Under the pieces are notes generated by a model that was not told the origin of the DNA, did no database searches, and saw only the letters and a program-made list of their open reading frames with translations. Made by a program: the position numbers and the translations under genes. A DNA stretch of 64,000 nt from Mantis religiosa (taxonomy: Eukaryota; Arthropoda; Insecta; Mantodea; Mantidae): positions 217,593,271 through 217,657,270 of the forward strand of contig CM060947.1 of NCBI GenBank assembly GCA_030765055.1, in the 5' to 3' direction. Positions 51,681 to 61,812 of the stretch are shown here, piece by piece. How positions within the stretch are numbered: the first letter of the stretch is position 1; each line of letters opens with the position of its first letter.

Positions 51681-52212
51681 GTTAACGTTAATGTCAATCA
51701 CCAGGATCACAGCGCTGCCGATGTGCCGGAATTTCGCCTTACAGGAATTACATGCCAGTAAATCTATTGACAGTCCTGCGCCGTGGCGTAGTGGGCTAAG
51801 GCGTTATGCTTTGGCTATCTGCCACGTAATGCGACCCGGAATCGATCTCACCCTTGGCAGATGTGGATTTTAAGTCCGGGATATAGGTCCGGTACACACT
51901 AAGCATCATGAGGAAAGTGAGGAGCTGCGATAGGTAGCGAACCCTGGTTGCTGGGGATGCCGAGATGCTGACCACATCTCGTCCCCGTCGGTTGGATGAT
52001 TGCCCAGCTCTATGTGGGCGTGAGGCCGGCGGTAAGGTTGGCAGGCCTTGGCCCATTTGGGCTGTTACGCCAAGGGTTATTATTTATAAATCTATTGACA
52101 TGGCGCTGATGCTTTTAAGCACACTTAAAATAATGGTCCCGGCCCGGTATGAACCCGCAAACTTGGGATTAGCAGATCGGCGCCGAATCTACTGAGCCAT
52201 CTAGACTGACAT
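51681..52212 (-). mobile_element. tRNA-derived SINE, family G, interrupted by a family F SINE
   Basis: Minus-strand head at 52140-52212: complement of 'gatggctcagtagattc' with a B-box-like 'gggttcatacc'. Then 'aagcacactta' and 'tgtcaatagattta', the insertion, and on the far side 'ctggcatgtaattcctg', 'aaattccggcacatcggc' and 'gctgtgatcctggtg'. The string of blocks (tRNA head, '-ctggcatgtaa-', '-ccggca-', '-aacgttaa') matches a SINE type I remember as widespread in insects. Confidence 0.7.
51773..52086 (+). mobile_element. SINE family F, nested, perfect 14-bp TSD
   Basis: Head 'cctgcgccgtggcgtagtgg', body 'ggattttaagtccgggata' and 'gatgctgaccacatctcg', ending 'gccaagggttattattta'. Flanked by TAAATCTATTGACA at 51759-51772 and 52087-52100, both lying inside family G sequence. 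F is therefore younger than G here. Confidence 0.92.
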
Positions 52213-53464
52213 TTCGAAAGAAGAGGCCACTTCTAGGTAATACAAATTGTACATTGTAATTGTCAGGTAAATATCTTAAATATATGCTTTTTAATAAAAA
52301 TGGTTTGAGATATTTCATGAAATAAAAAACTAGAAAATATATGTTTACCCCTATCAAGGGTAAATTAAGTTGATTCAATTTTATAAAACATCCATGTTTC
52401 ATATTTAGTATATCAGGTTTTGTGTTTATCAGACGTTTTCAGTTTTGATTAAGCGATTCACATACATACTCACATAGGTGTACATATTTTATCGTTCAGG
52501 TGGCTTCAAAGTAATATGTAAATAGTTTTGGTGAATGCATTGTACTGCTGATCGATCAGTAAAAGATATATAAGAAAAGGTTTTGGTGAAATCTCGACAT
52601 CGGGAAAGTGAAAAGGAACCTACTGTCGCACTATATTGGCCCACGAACACCCCTAAAGCTTTACGAGGTAAATTTAGGCGTGACGCATGGGGCATTAAAA
52701 ATATGTTTGGAATTATGTCGGAAGGCCTTGGTTTGGCTTTACACACATGTGCGAGGACAAGTACCTACAAAACTCGTAAGGTTTTAAAATAAACGTGTGG
52801 CGGCATCCATTAAAAACCAGGAGAAGAAACAATTCCGACACCGAAATACAATCCTCGGTAAATCACTCCTCCTGGAACAGTCCCAACTCTTTATTTTTGG
52901 AAGTTATTAGCACAACACCCGAGTCTGAATTAGTTGTGTGATGTGAGAAGTGCATCGTGTGGGGAAACCGACCAGAATTCCAGTCTTATTTACTCCCCTA
53001 AGTGATTGCAAACACCTGCTACATAACAGCTGCTTTCATCTGCACCCTACCGACCACACTGCCACAGGCAACGTTCTATAGCAGCAATGGTAAACTTTGG
53101 TTGGTTTAGTCTTTAAACTACAGTTAACATTTAGTACTCGTGTTCTACACCAGAGACGCCACATCCGGTTTCTACCGATATTTTCTACGTTGGAGTAAAT
53201 TACATGTATATTTTTTTACTTTTTAAATGTAGAATTTAACATTTATAAGTAGTTTGGGTATCCCTACACATATAATAAAGTTAGAACAATCCTCGTGATA
53301 TATAGGCTGAAGTCATTGTTACCTTAACTTCATTACCACTTCCCAATATCACTAGTCTGGTTTGTGCTACAGAGTAGGTACTCATATCGATTGGGAAAAT
53401 ATTTTTAAAAAGCGCTAAGTGGTTAACGAACGCAGGTCTAATGAGTTCTATATTAGTAGATATA
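52213..53464. other. Unassigned sequence
   Basis: No gene recognised. Confidence 0.5.
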
Positions 53465-54415
53465 CAAGCGGCGTCCACAAAGTAAGTTCTGTTTCAATTT
53501 ATCTCCGCTGCAGCGCTGCAATCGCAGTTCCGCACATGCGCGGTAAAAGCTCTGTATCAAGGAGAAGAAACGTGCGCCATTGTGAGATCGCTGTCAGCCA
53601 CGTACGCTTTGTTGTACTTGTTTACAATGTCGGTGTTTATTGAAAATCCCGCCGCTTGTGAAATCAGATCTGTGATTCGTTTTCTGAATGATAGGAAAGT
53701 GAAACCAATTGAAATTTATCGGCAAATTTGCGATGTTTACGGACAAAATGTGATGAGTGATACAATGGTGAGAAGATGGGCCCGACGTCAATGAAGGATG
53801 TAGTGAAGTGCACGATGAAGAACGAAGTGGACGTCCATCTTTGGTTACAGAAGAACTGGTTCCCGCGACTGATGACAAGATCCAGGAAAACTGCAAGTTT
53901 ACAATTAGTGCTGTCGCTATGGAATTTCCCCAAATCTCACGATCACTACTTCATGAAATTTTTACCAAAAAACTGAAATTTCGTAAACTTTGCTCACATT
54001 AGGTGCCAAAGATTGTTACTGAGCAACTCAAAACAAAACGGATGGGTAGTGTACTTCAGTTTTTGACTCTACAGGGATTTGGCTGGGACGTGTTTGACCA
54101 CCCCCCGTACAGCCCTGACCTCGCTCTTAGCGACTTTCATCTGTTTTTCCATCTCAAATCTTTCCTTGGTGGTCAACACTTCAACAATGACGAAGAGCTG
54201 AAAGAAAATGTTTCCAACTGGTTGAAGGCACAGGCGGCAAACGTCTAAGAAGAAGGTATACAAAAACGTGCGCCTCGCTATGACAAATGCCTGGGGCAGT
54301 TATGTGAAAAAAGTAGTTTAAGAGTTGTAGAATTTTGTGCAATAAATAATTTTTCTGTATCTGTACACAATTTAATTCTATTACCAAACAGAACTTACTT
54401 TCTGAACGTACCTCG
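53465..54415 (+). mobile_element. mariner transposon, internally deleted (mariner-3)
   Basis: Left end CAAGCGGCGTCCACAAAGTA, right end (complement) CGAGGTACGTTCAGAAAGTA, both followed inward by AGTTCTGTTT. TA at 53463-53464 and 54416-54417. 951 bp because the middle of the transposase is deleted. A third mariner lineage in the window. Confidence 0.9.
53627..54310 (+). pseudogene. mariner-3 transposase, deleted and frameshifted
   Basis: N-terminus MSVFIENPAACEIRSVIRFL with the helix-turn-helix region (KPIEIYRQICDVYG, MSDTMVRRWARR), stop and frameshift near 53794, then HDEERSGRPSLVTEELVPAT and FTISAVAMEFPQISRSLLHE. After KTKRMGSVLQFLT (near 54070) it jumps directly to GWDVFDHPPYSPDLALSDFH, which carries the third catalytic Asp. 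The first two Asp are in the missing part. The C-terminus ends near RYDKCLGQLCEK. It cannot catalyse transposition. Confidence 0.9.
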
Positions 54416-54527
54416 TATTTTGAACAAACATGGAAACAAAGTGTTGTGACTTCTGTAGTGAAGGCATTATCAAACAAAAGCTGTTAGGGATCTTGATAAG
54501 TTTAATTAATATGAGTATACTCTAAAA

Positions 54528-54902
54528 GAGAGGGCCGCGCCATGGCTGAATGATTAGACCACTTGGCTCTCTCCTAGGTGGCCGGGGTTCAATCCCAGGT
54601 GACCGCAAAGTGAGATTTGTGGTGAACACCTGGCGCTGGGACGGGTTTTCTCCTGACCCTCCGGTTTCCCCCGTCAGCAATCCACCATTTGCTCCATCGT
54701 CATCTTTCCTATCATTCATCTCGCCCTCATACAATCGTCCATTTTCTTCACCTTCACACCATGCATTGGCCTGATCACCTATCTTGGTTCTCTATCAGAT
54801 CCAAAGCTTCGGTTCCTCAGACCCGACCTTAAAAGGATAGGGGAACAAGAATCCCCCAACACCACGATAGTGGTACTACTAGGGAAGTTAAACAAGAAGA
54901 AG
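54528..54902 (+). mobile_element. SINE family B, long-tail form, 11-bp TSD
   Basis: Complete copy from 'gggccgcgccatggctgaat' to 'aagttaaacaagaagaag'. Flanked by ATACTCTAAAA at 54517-54527 and 54903-54913 (perfect). B-box degenerate ('gggttcaatccc'). Confidence 0.93.
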
Positions 54903-54913
54903 ATACTCTAAAA

Positions 54914-55359
54914 CGGAAACTGTTAAAGAGGTTTGACTTAGCAGCAGTTATTAATTCAGGATGATGGTGTACGATAAAGAAGTTACCGAGTCACCGTATG
55001 AGATTTCGAAATTCATTGATGGTTTATCTTCGAAACAATAGTTTCTCTTTTTCGTTAGGTAAAGGTTTTAATTTTTGCAGTAAAATGAGTTGTATAATTT
55101 TAATTAAAGCATATCGGAAGAGTTAAAATATTTTTCAGAATGAATTGCAATTTTATTTTTTAGTCAGATGAGGCAAGTGCTACAAGAGACACACGCACAC
55201 ACACAAAATTTCTGCTGAGTGAACTCACATGACTTTCTCTACTCTTTCTTGTATAAAATGCTTTTACAAACGCTTAATCTTCTAGTTACTTCATGGTTAT
55301 GAGATAACTTCTTGCAGAACTGTTTTTATTACACATTTCTTGTAGATGCAAAGGAAATA
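54914..55359. other. Unassigned sequence
   Basis: Nothing recognised. Confidence 0.5.
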
Positions 55360-55640
55360 GGATATTACAGTAAGCTTAAACGATAATCAAATCTTTTAAA
55401 AGCTGGTTGTCGTGTAATTACTTAAATCCCGTTCTCCTTGCACACCAGAAGAAGAAGGAAAAAAATAACTTTCCATTTGAAAAAAGTATAAGCATTAGAA
55501 AATCCAAACTAATAACAACGAATATCTCTGAAATAATTAACTACAAGTTTAATTTTTGTTAATACTGTTCACAGGAGCTTCATTTTTCGAATTAGTGTTT
55601 CTGATTCAAACATTTGAAAACTCGATACTGAATTTTAGAT
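55360..55640 (-). repeat. Dispersed repeat Rep1, copy 7
   Basis: 'attacagtaagcttaaacga', 'atcaaatcttttaaaagctg', 'gaaaatccaaactaataaca' and 'gaatatctctgaaataatta' match the copies at 28.2, 31.0 and 18.1 kb. The other half is poorly preserved. Confidence 0.6.
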
Positions 55641-57573
55641 TAAATGCACTGCTGTCTCTACCTACTATAGGTAAGTAGTCACTAATAAACACAAGGAAAA
55701 GCATGTTTTATGGCCTTGGTTAAAAAATATAGAACCCCGTACGCTCATAGGACTTTATCGATTGTTAATTCACGCATATATCTTATTCACCATATACTAT
55801 GTACTATTCATAGAAATAATGCTTATTTTATTTCAATTTTATTAATAAGTTTCCATAAATAATAGACACTATTGTACCATATGCCTTATTGTACCACTGT
55901 TGTACCACTATTGTACCATATGCTAAAAATGCAAAAAGTATTAAATGTTACAAAATAGTAGCAAATTAAAGTTTAATCGAATGAAAATTAACATGAATTA
56001 GAAAAAGTTACATATTTAAATAATTATTACAAGTTATTAAATGCATATTGATTTAATAAAAAGTTAACGAGTAGAAAGAAGCAATATTGTTATTTACTTT
56101 ATCTAAAATACACAAAATTTTCGCCTTTTGGGGGGGGGGGATTACGCAACAAGGATTGGCTCTGTAAGAGGTGCGAAAGCATCATTCAGTTATTTATCTC
56201 ACACAACGCACTTTCCTTATCATGAGCAGAGGCATACAGAGTATAAAAATTACCAAATGAAATCAAATTTCATTAGCACATAATTTTGTCTCCAAACATT
56301 TAGAGGAATATTATTTCTTTTTAAAATGATTCTTTAATTTACCTTTCGTCTACATTTAACCATGGAATATCCTAAGGAATGCAGTAAAATACAATGATAT
56401 GTTACAGCGTCTTACAAACTTGAGAACTGAGAAAACAAAATAAATCACGAATAGTTGGATTTATTAGTTACAGTGCACTGTAAGTGACTTTTCAATATTT
56501 TTAATCAAAAGGTTACAAGCTAAAAGCAGTGTTTTGATGATGGAAAACATCGCTTTACATACATGATAGTATACCATGTTTCAAGACATTTAAATAAATA
56601 TAAGCACTTTTTATTTCATTAATTTAATTTAGTACCTAAATGCTAAGGTAGCTTTAATTTAATATCGTGTTCGTATTGTGTTCTTAAACCATACTTTAAT
56701 ATTTACCCTGTTTAATTTCTCTTATCTACAAGTGCTTCACTAAATTCGATACAGAGTGGAGTCTGATGTATTTTCTAGCAATAAATCAAATTTGACAGGA
56801 ACGTATTCCCAAATACCCGTAACTTTCCTCTTCCTTTCTCAGACATTCAACGTAATGTAGCGCTCCGTAGCTTTCCTGGAAAACTTTTTCCATAAATTAT
56901 TTGGAAAGCCTGGTTCAATTATAATGAAATATTAAACGAGGGAGAATCAAATAATACCAAATTTTGAAATAAAATCTATTAAGAAAGAGCAAAACATTGA
57001 AGCTTTCACAAAATATGAAATTATAATGAGGATTTTCATGGAATATGAATGCGAAATATTAAATTTTTAATAAGCTAATCGAAGTGACATAAGTTATTGA
57101 TCTCTAAGCGCTAACAACCTTAATTTAAAATACGAAATTTAATATTTTGCCTATCTCTAGTCAGGCGTGTAGATGAGAGGTAGAGGGAGAGAGAGATAAA
57201 GCGCACAGTAGATTGTAACTTGGGGAATGAAACACAACCAATGTTTGGGAAACGGCAATTACACTGGGCAACAAAAAATAATTTTTGAATGTTTCGAGCA
57301 CTTCATGAGGCAATTCCTACTAATTTTGGGTTGAGAAAAACAAATATGACAATGAAACATTTTATTAGCTCTAGTTTCTATGATATATTCTAGGTGGAAG
57401 TATTACATTTTAACGGATTGAGAGAAAAGGATACATTTTACATGCTAACAACAATGAAAGTGCATTTGATTGTTTTCAACTGGTTTTAACCGTTTTTTTA
57501 ACATGCTAAGAGTTCTAAATTGCTGGAAAAATACTTCGCAGATGGTCGTGTCTGAAGAGAGTCATGTGGTGGC
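55641..57573. other. Unassigned; G11 run
   Basis: Very AT-rich. G11 at 56130-56140. No gene recognised. Confidence 0.5.
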
Positions 57574-58042
57574 TTATTGACTTCGTCGTCTTTTAGCTTG
57601 CCTCTTGTGATGGAGTTCCGCAGAATCCCTATACAAAGACCAACAGTAATCCGCAAGCATTACTTCATTCCAACGGCCCTGATATCTTTGTTCTATAACA
57701 GAAATGTCCTGATGGAATGTCTTCTCATGTTCATCACTAACAGCTCCACAACTAGGAGGGAAAAGTCTAGGTGGGAGTGGAGAAAATGGATCTTAAGGGA
57801 CATGTTGCATCCAAGGTTATGGTATTTTTGCAGGAGCACTGTCACCAAATGCTAGTAGTTGTCATCTCTTTTGTTGCCTAAAACTCCATGAACAGCACCC
57901 TTGAAGGCTTCCCAAGCTTCCTTTTCTTTCCCCTCCAAAATTTGGCCAAATGCAGGATGCTTTACAAGTTCTCTTATTTGTGGTCCGACAAAAATGCCTT
58001 CCTTAACTTTTGCATCACTTAATTTCCAAAATTTCTCTCTCT
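57574..58042 (-). pseudogene. Conserved multicopy arthropod protein of unknown function, C-terminal remnant
   Basis: Minus-strand motifs in order: KFWKLSDAKVKEGIFVGPQI, RELVKHPAF, KEKEAWEAFKGAVHGVLGNK and LGCNMSLKIHFLHSHLDF. A frameshift (near 57740) leads into CGAVSDEHEKTFHQDISVIE, QRYQGRWNEVMLADYCWSLY and a basic tail ending at a stop (57574-57576). I recognise the string 'CNMS.K.HFL.SHLDFFP...GAVSDEHGE.FHQDI...E.RYQG.W....LADYCW' as a protein found in many copies in arthropod genomes, with no function known to me. Multicopy status suggests a mobile-element passenger. A stop after 'RDDNY' and the frameshift make this copy a pseudogene. Confidence 0.75.
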
Positions 58043-58254
58043 GATGTTATTTGACAGGTGTGCCAACTCCAAAAAAAATATCCAAATTTAAAATCTTCAC
58101 TCTAAAAAACTGAAATGTCATTTTATCTTCAAAACAAGAGCTAATCTATCATTTTTATGGTGACCTTTGAATTCAACAGATGGAAATAGATGTAAATTCA
58201 CTAATTTTAAGCCGAAATATTTTCATTGTTGCCCAGTGTAATCAGAAGAAAAGT

Positions 58255-58469
58255 CGAGTCTGCCTCACGTTCAAGAGTTCCCAATTTCGAATCTCGGTTA
58301 GGGTGAGTTACCTGGATAAAGTCTTTTCCGGGGTTTTCCCTTATCCTAAAAGACGAATGTCGGGTAACTCTAAGCTCTATATACCCTGGGCTCATTTGAG
58401 TATCATTTCACCCCTTTCATTCATCGTCCGATATGATTTAAAGTTGGAGGATGTAAATTACAGACAAAA
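58255..58469 (+). mobile_element. SINE family A, 5'-truncated, 15-bp near-perfect TSD
   Basis: Starts at 'cgagtctgcctcacgttcaa', lacking the A-box part, and runs to 'aagttggaggatgtaaatta'. Flanked by AATCAGAAGAAAAGT (58240-58254) and AATCGGAAGAAAAGT (58470-58484). It was truncated on insertion, so it could not be transcribed from its own pol III promoter. Confidence 0.88.
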
Positions 58470-58484
58470 AATCGGAAGAAAAGT

Positions 58485-59429
58485 TAATTATACCATGTTT
58501 TCTGTACTAGACATTTTAGAGTTTACAATCTACATAATATTCAACGAAAATGAAGACGATTTCATTAGCCTACTCATTAAAATGTGGATAAGAATTTAAT
58601 TTTTGTCATGCCAGTAATTCAAATGTATTATATTTTAATAAACGTTACTAGAGCCATCTGTGAGAAAGAAAATAATGCAGCACTTTATGTCTAAGATATA
58701 ATACAGTTATGAGAGATATGTATTTTGCCAAATTTTGTCAAAACGAGGGCAATATTTAAAGGCTATGTGGGCGAATGTGTACATTTTTACTTGCTATTGT
58801 CAATTCTCTGAAAACTCGTAATTTTCCTAGCATTTTGATTTAAGGTCACAGGTCAATCGTTCAATCGTTAGTTAAAGAATCAAAATCCTGTGGATAACAA
58901 ATTGGCTACATCCCTGATCCCCATATGGGGCCTGCACCCACGCGCCCTAACTGCCCACTCATGAGCCTTTTTATCTGCGCTGATTGGTTCTGAAATTGAT
59001 GCTCTGGTACTCGGCAATCTTGTGCCATAAATCAGGCCAGGCAGCTAAGAGAAACACGTCATCATTTCTGACACCTCTATAATCATGACATTAAAATCTG
59101 TCGTGCTGTTTAGTAATGGCTCACCATCCCGCAAAATAGAGAATTTGTAGATACACGCTTTTTAATCCTTATTTCGCTACACGCACACGTAAGTGCTTTA
59201 TAACATGCATTATTTTCCTATTTCATCGTTGAAACGCAATAAAGACCGAATAATCAAGAGGGACGAAAAGGAATCTATGATATAAGCTGTAAATTGCAAA
59301 GAACTTTTTGAATTAAGGATACTATCCGTGAAATTTTGAAGTTATGATCAAGTTTCATTACTCTTGTCACTTAAAAGGTAACTATGAGCGAAAAAAATTG
59401 TTTTCCTCATTAAGTCTGGGACAGGAATT
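58485..59429. other. Unassigned sequence
   Basis: Nothing recognised. Confidence 0.5.
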
Positions 59430-60000
59430 CTTTATCCGTAGTTAATTTGTCTCCATCTTAATCATCCACACGTTCGGGCGCAATTTGGTGCGGGATTTCC
59501 ATGTTTGAGATGAGATGACGTTGACTTTTCGAAGATCCACGTCGAGAAGCCAGATATAACAGGGTTAATTCGTTGTATTTTGAGCTGTTTTTTTGATGAA
59601 TGTGTTTGATTAAATAAGAGTCACGGGAATCTAAGTTTCAAGGCGTGGTTCGGAATAAAGTTTCGGAGAAGCCAAATTTTGTAACTATTTAATTGTATTA
59701 TTTGGATTACATTTTACTTGAACTTCCTTTTCCAGTCACTTCCAACATATCGATAAATTCTTACTTTGTTATATTTAAACAGTTCTAAGTATTACATTAA
59801 AGTTGTTGATCCTGTTCCATTACTCATTACACTCACGATTACAAAACATGTCTACTAAGATTATTGATTTTCCGTAACTATCGTTACTCCTATCTTAATT
59901 TTGTGATTGGCCGATTTAATGCCACGTCACAACATTACGTCATACAACTATTACTACGGCCAATCACAAAATTACATATATTTTTACTTATTCAAATTAC
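59430..60000. repeat. Long dispersed repeat Rep3, copy 2
   Basis: Same-orientation partner of 46260-46870, with the blocks in the same order. Contains the intact hairpin listed separately. Confidence 0.65.
59896..59974. repeat. 79-bp hairpin with perfect 17-bp arms
   Basis: TAATTTTGTGATTGGCC at 59896-59912 and its exact complement at 59958-59974. The right arm is also intact at 46811-46827, where the left arm has been lost. It may be a small MITE inside Rep3 or a functional part of Rep3. Confidence 0.8.
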
Positions 60001-60120
60001 TGAATAGATTTACATAATCATTTTTTTTTATAAATTTATAAACTTTTCATAACTTATAAATATAACTCGAAACTACTATTACAAGTTACAATGACATTCG
60101 CTTTATAAATTCTCTAGTGT

Positions 60121-60123
<3 letters not shown>

Positions 60124-60154
<31 letters not shown>
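60124..60154. repeat. (TC)n microsatellite
   Basis: 31 bp of TC followed shortly by a TATATATATA stretch, just before LTR copy 3. Confidence 0.95.
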
Positions 60155-60157
<3 letters not shown>

Positions 60158-60197
60158 TCCTCTTTAGGCGTTAACTAGTAAGTGTGTATATATATAC

Positions 60198-60673
60198 TGT
60201 CGCGAACCCATTATTTACGATGGTGCGGCGCGGAGCGATAACAGACATAGCGCAGTGTGGAGATTAACAGCTTACCTAAGCAGATAAACATAGCGCGGAG
60301 ATAAAAGGCATGCCAAACAGATAAAGTTAGATAAAAAGGAACATTCTAGTGACATCTTGACTGTCTTACAGAACATTCGATTTCTTGTTTGATACAGAAT
60401 ATTCGAGAAATGTCTCATAATATGAGTCATGGTGTATATAAGGAAGCCGCGACTCGCCAACGGACAGTTGTAAAGACAGTCGTAAACAGAGGAATTGTAA
60501 CAAGAGTTGTAAACAATGGAAGTTGAGTAGGCTATTAGTTGCGGTCAACGACCTTGGTAGATTGTGTTTGTGTATATGACGTGATGCTGCTACTGTAAGT
60601 GTATTTCTACGGAAATGTACATTTGCAATTTCTGCAACTTCGACTTTTAATTCGACGAACCCAAAAAGTCACA
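60198..60673 (+). mobile_element. Solo LTR, copy 3
   Basis: Begins TGTCGCGAACCC and ends AAAAAGTCACA. 476 bp, longer than the other copies because a segment near 60230-60330 ('gcgcggag...gataa...agcttacc/gcatgcc...cagataaa') is partly duplicated. TATATAAGG at 60435-60443. The AATAAA signal of the other copies is mutated here. Flanks ATAC and ATAT are an imperfect 4-bp duplication. Confidence 0.82.
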
Positions 60674-61220
60674 ATATTAAATTGTTTTTATGACATCTGT
60701 GTTTGAAAACTAAAATTTAGAATTTATCTGCGTGCTACAACAAAATTAAGACTCAGGAAAATTTTATTTTTTATGGTACATCTTTTGTTATGTATACCAA
60801 ATTTCATTCGACTAACCCAAAAACTTCTATACAAGAATATTTTACGAATAAAAATGGTGAAGATGTCATCAGCGACTTGAAACATGAGTAACTCACATTA
60901 AAATCCGTCAAACTGATGGAGACTTTAAAATCTGCATAGGGTGTATTAATGCCCTTCTTGATTCAGATATGTTTATTGAAATAAAAACTAACCTTTTTAA
61001 ATTTTATAACAACTTCGCTTATCTTGTAGTATTCGTACGTAAAGTGATCATTCTATTCAAGTTACTTTCGTTACCCGCGATATATTTTGTCTAGGGTTTA
61101 TTTCAAATCAAGAAATAAAAGAAAAAATACGAGAGGTACTTTCAACATGGATAATGAGGCAAGACTAACTCTATAAAGATTTGACATAATTTGTGTTTTT
61201 AATTATCTAACAAGTTTTTG
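60674..61220. other. Unassigned sequence
   Basis: Nothing recognised. Confidence 0.5.
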
Positions 61221-61370
61221 TAGCGCTGACCCCATAGTTTACTTATTAGCACTTCCACATGCTATGCGAGGGTTCTTAGGTTCGATTCCCGGTTGGGGTA
61301 GGGATTTTTCTCTATCCAAGATACTCCTCCATCCTCTCCGCAAGCACAGACGTAAAATTTCGTTTATAAT
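61221..61370 (+). mobile_element. tRNA-derived SINE, family D
   Basis: B-box GGTTCGATTCC at 61279-61289, then 'cggttggggtagggattttt' and 'ctctatccaag', as in the copy at 6714. Boundaries are approximate. Confidence 0.6.
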
Positions 61371-61677
61371 TCAGTAACAAATGTAATATTTGCCTACAGT
61401 GGACCCCAAAACGGTTTACAGGATTAGATTTGTGACTCTAAAGCATGACAAACCTAAATTGTTTGCAACAAACGTTGCACGCTGAGACGATAAAAACAAA
61501 ACAAAAACAAATAGGGTAGACTGTTGCAACAGGTCCAATTTCAAAGCATTAACATCCTGAAGTGTAACTTAGAGCACCAGGTGTTGAAATTATTTTAACT
61601 TCAAAGAAATATTGACATTTAAGGATTATCACTATTGAATTCCAAAATACCAGATATTAATAAATTACTTTAAAAAT

Positions 61678-61800
61678 TAATGACTTGAAGCTTTCCCGGC
61701 GTTGATTATTGATGATAGTTTCTCGGGATAACAGCCAGGTCAGATTAGGGTAGTTACCCTAATCTGACCTGGCTGTTAGCCCGAGAAACTATCATCAATC
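61678..61800. mobile_element. Snap-back retroposed unit, 123 bp, 12-bp TSD
   Basis: Flanked by TACTTTAAAAAT at 61666-61677 and 61801-61812. Head 'gacttgaagctttcccggcg', then a 45-nt arm (61708-61752) whose complement (61755-61799) has one mismatch, with a 2-nt loop. It shares the head and the 'tctcggg..aacagccaggtc' block with the unit at 25808, but the outer arm sequence differs between the two. Confidence 0.78.
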
Positions 61801-61812
61801 TACTTTAAAAAT

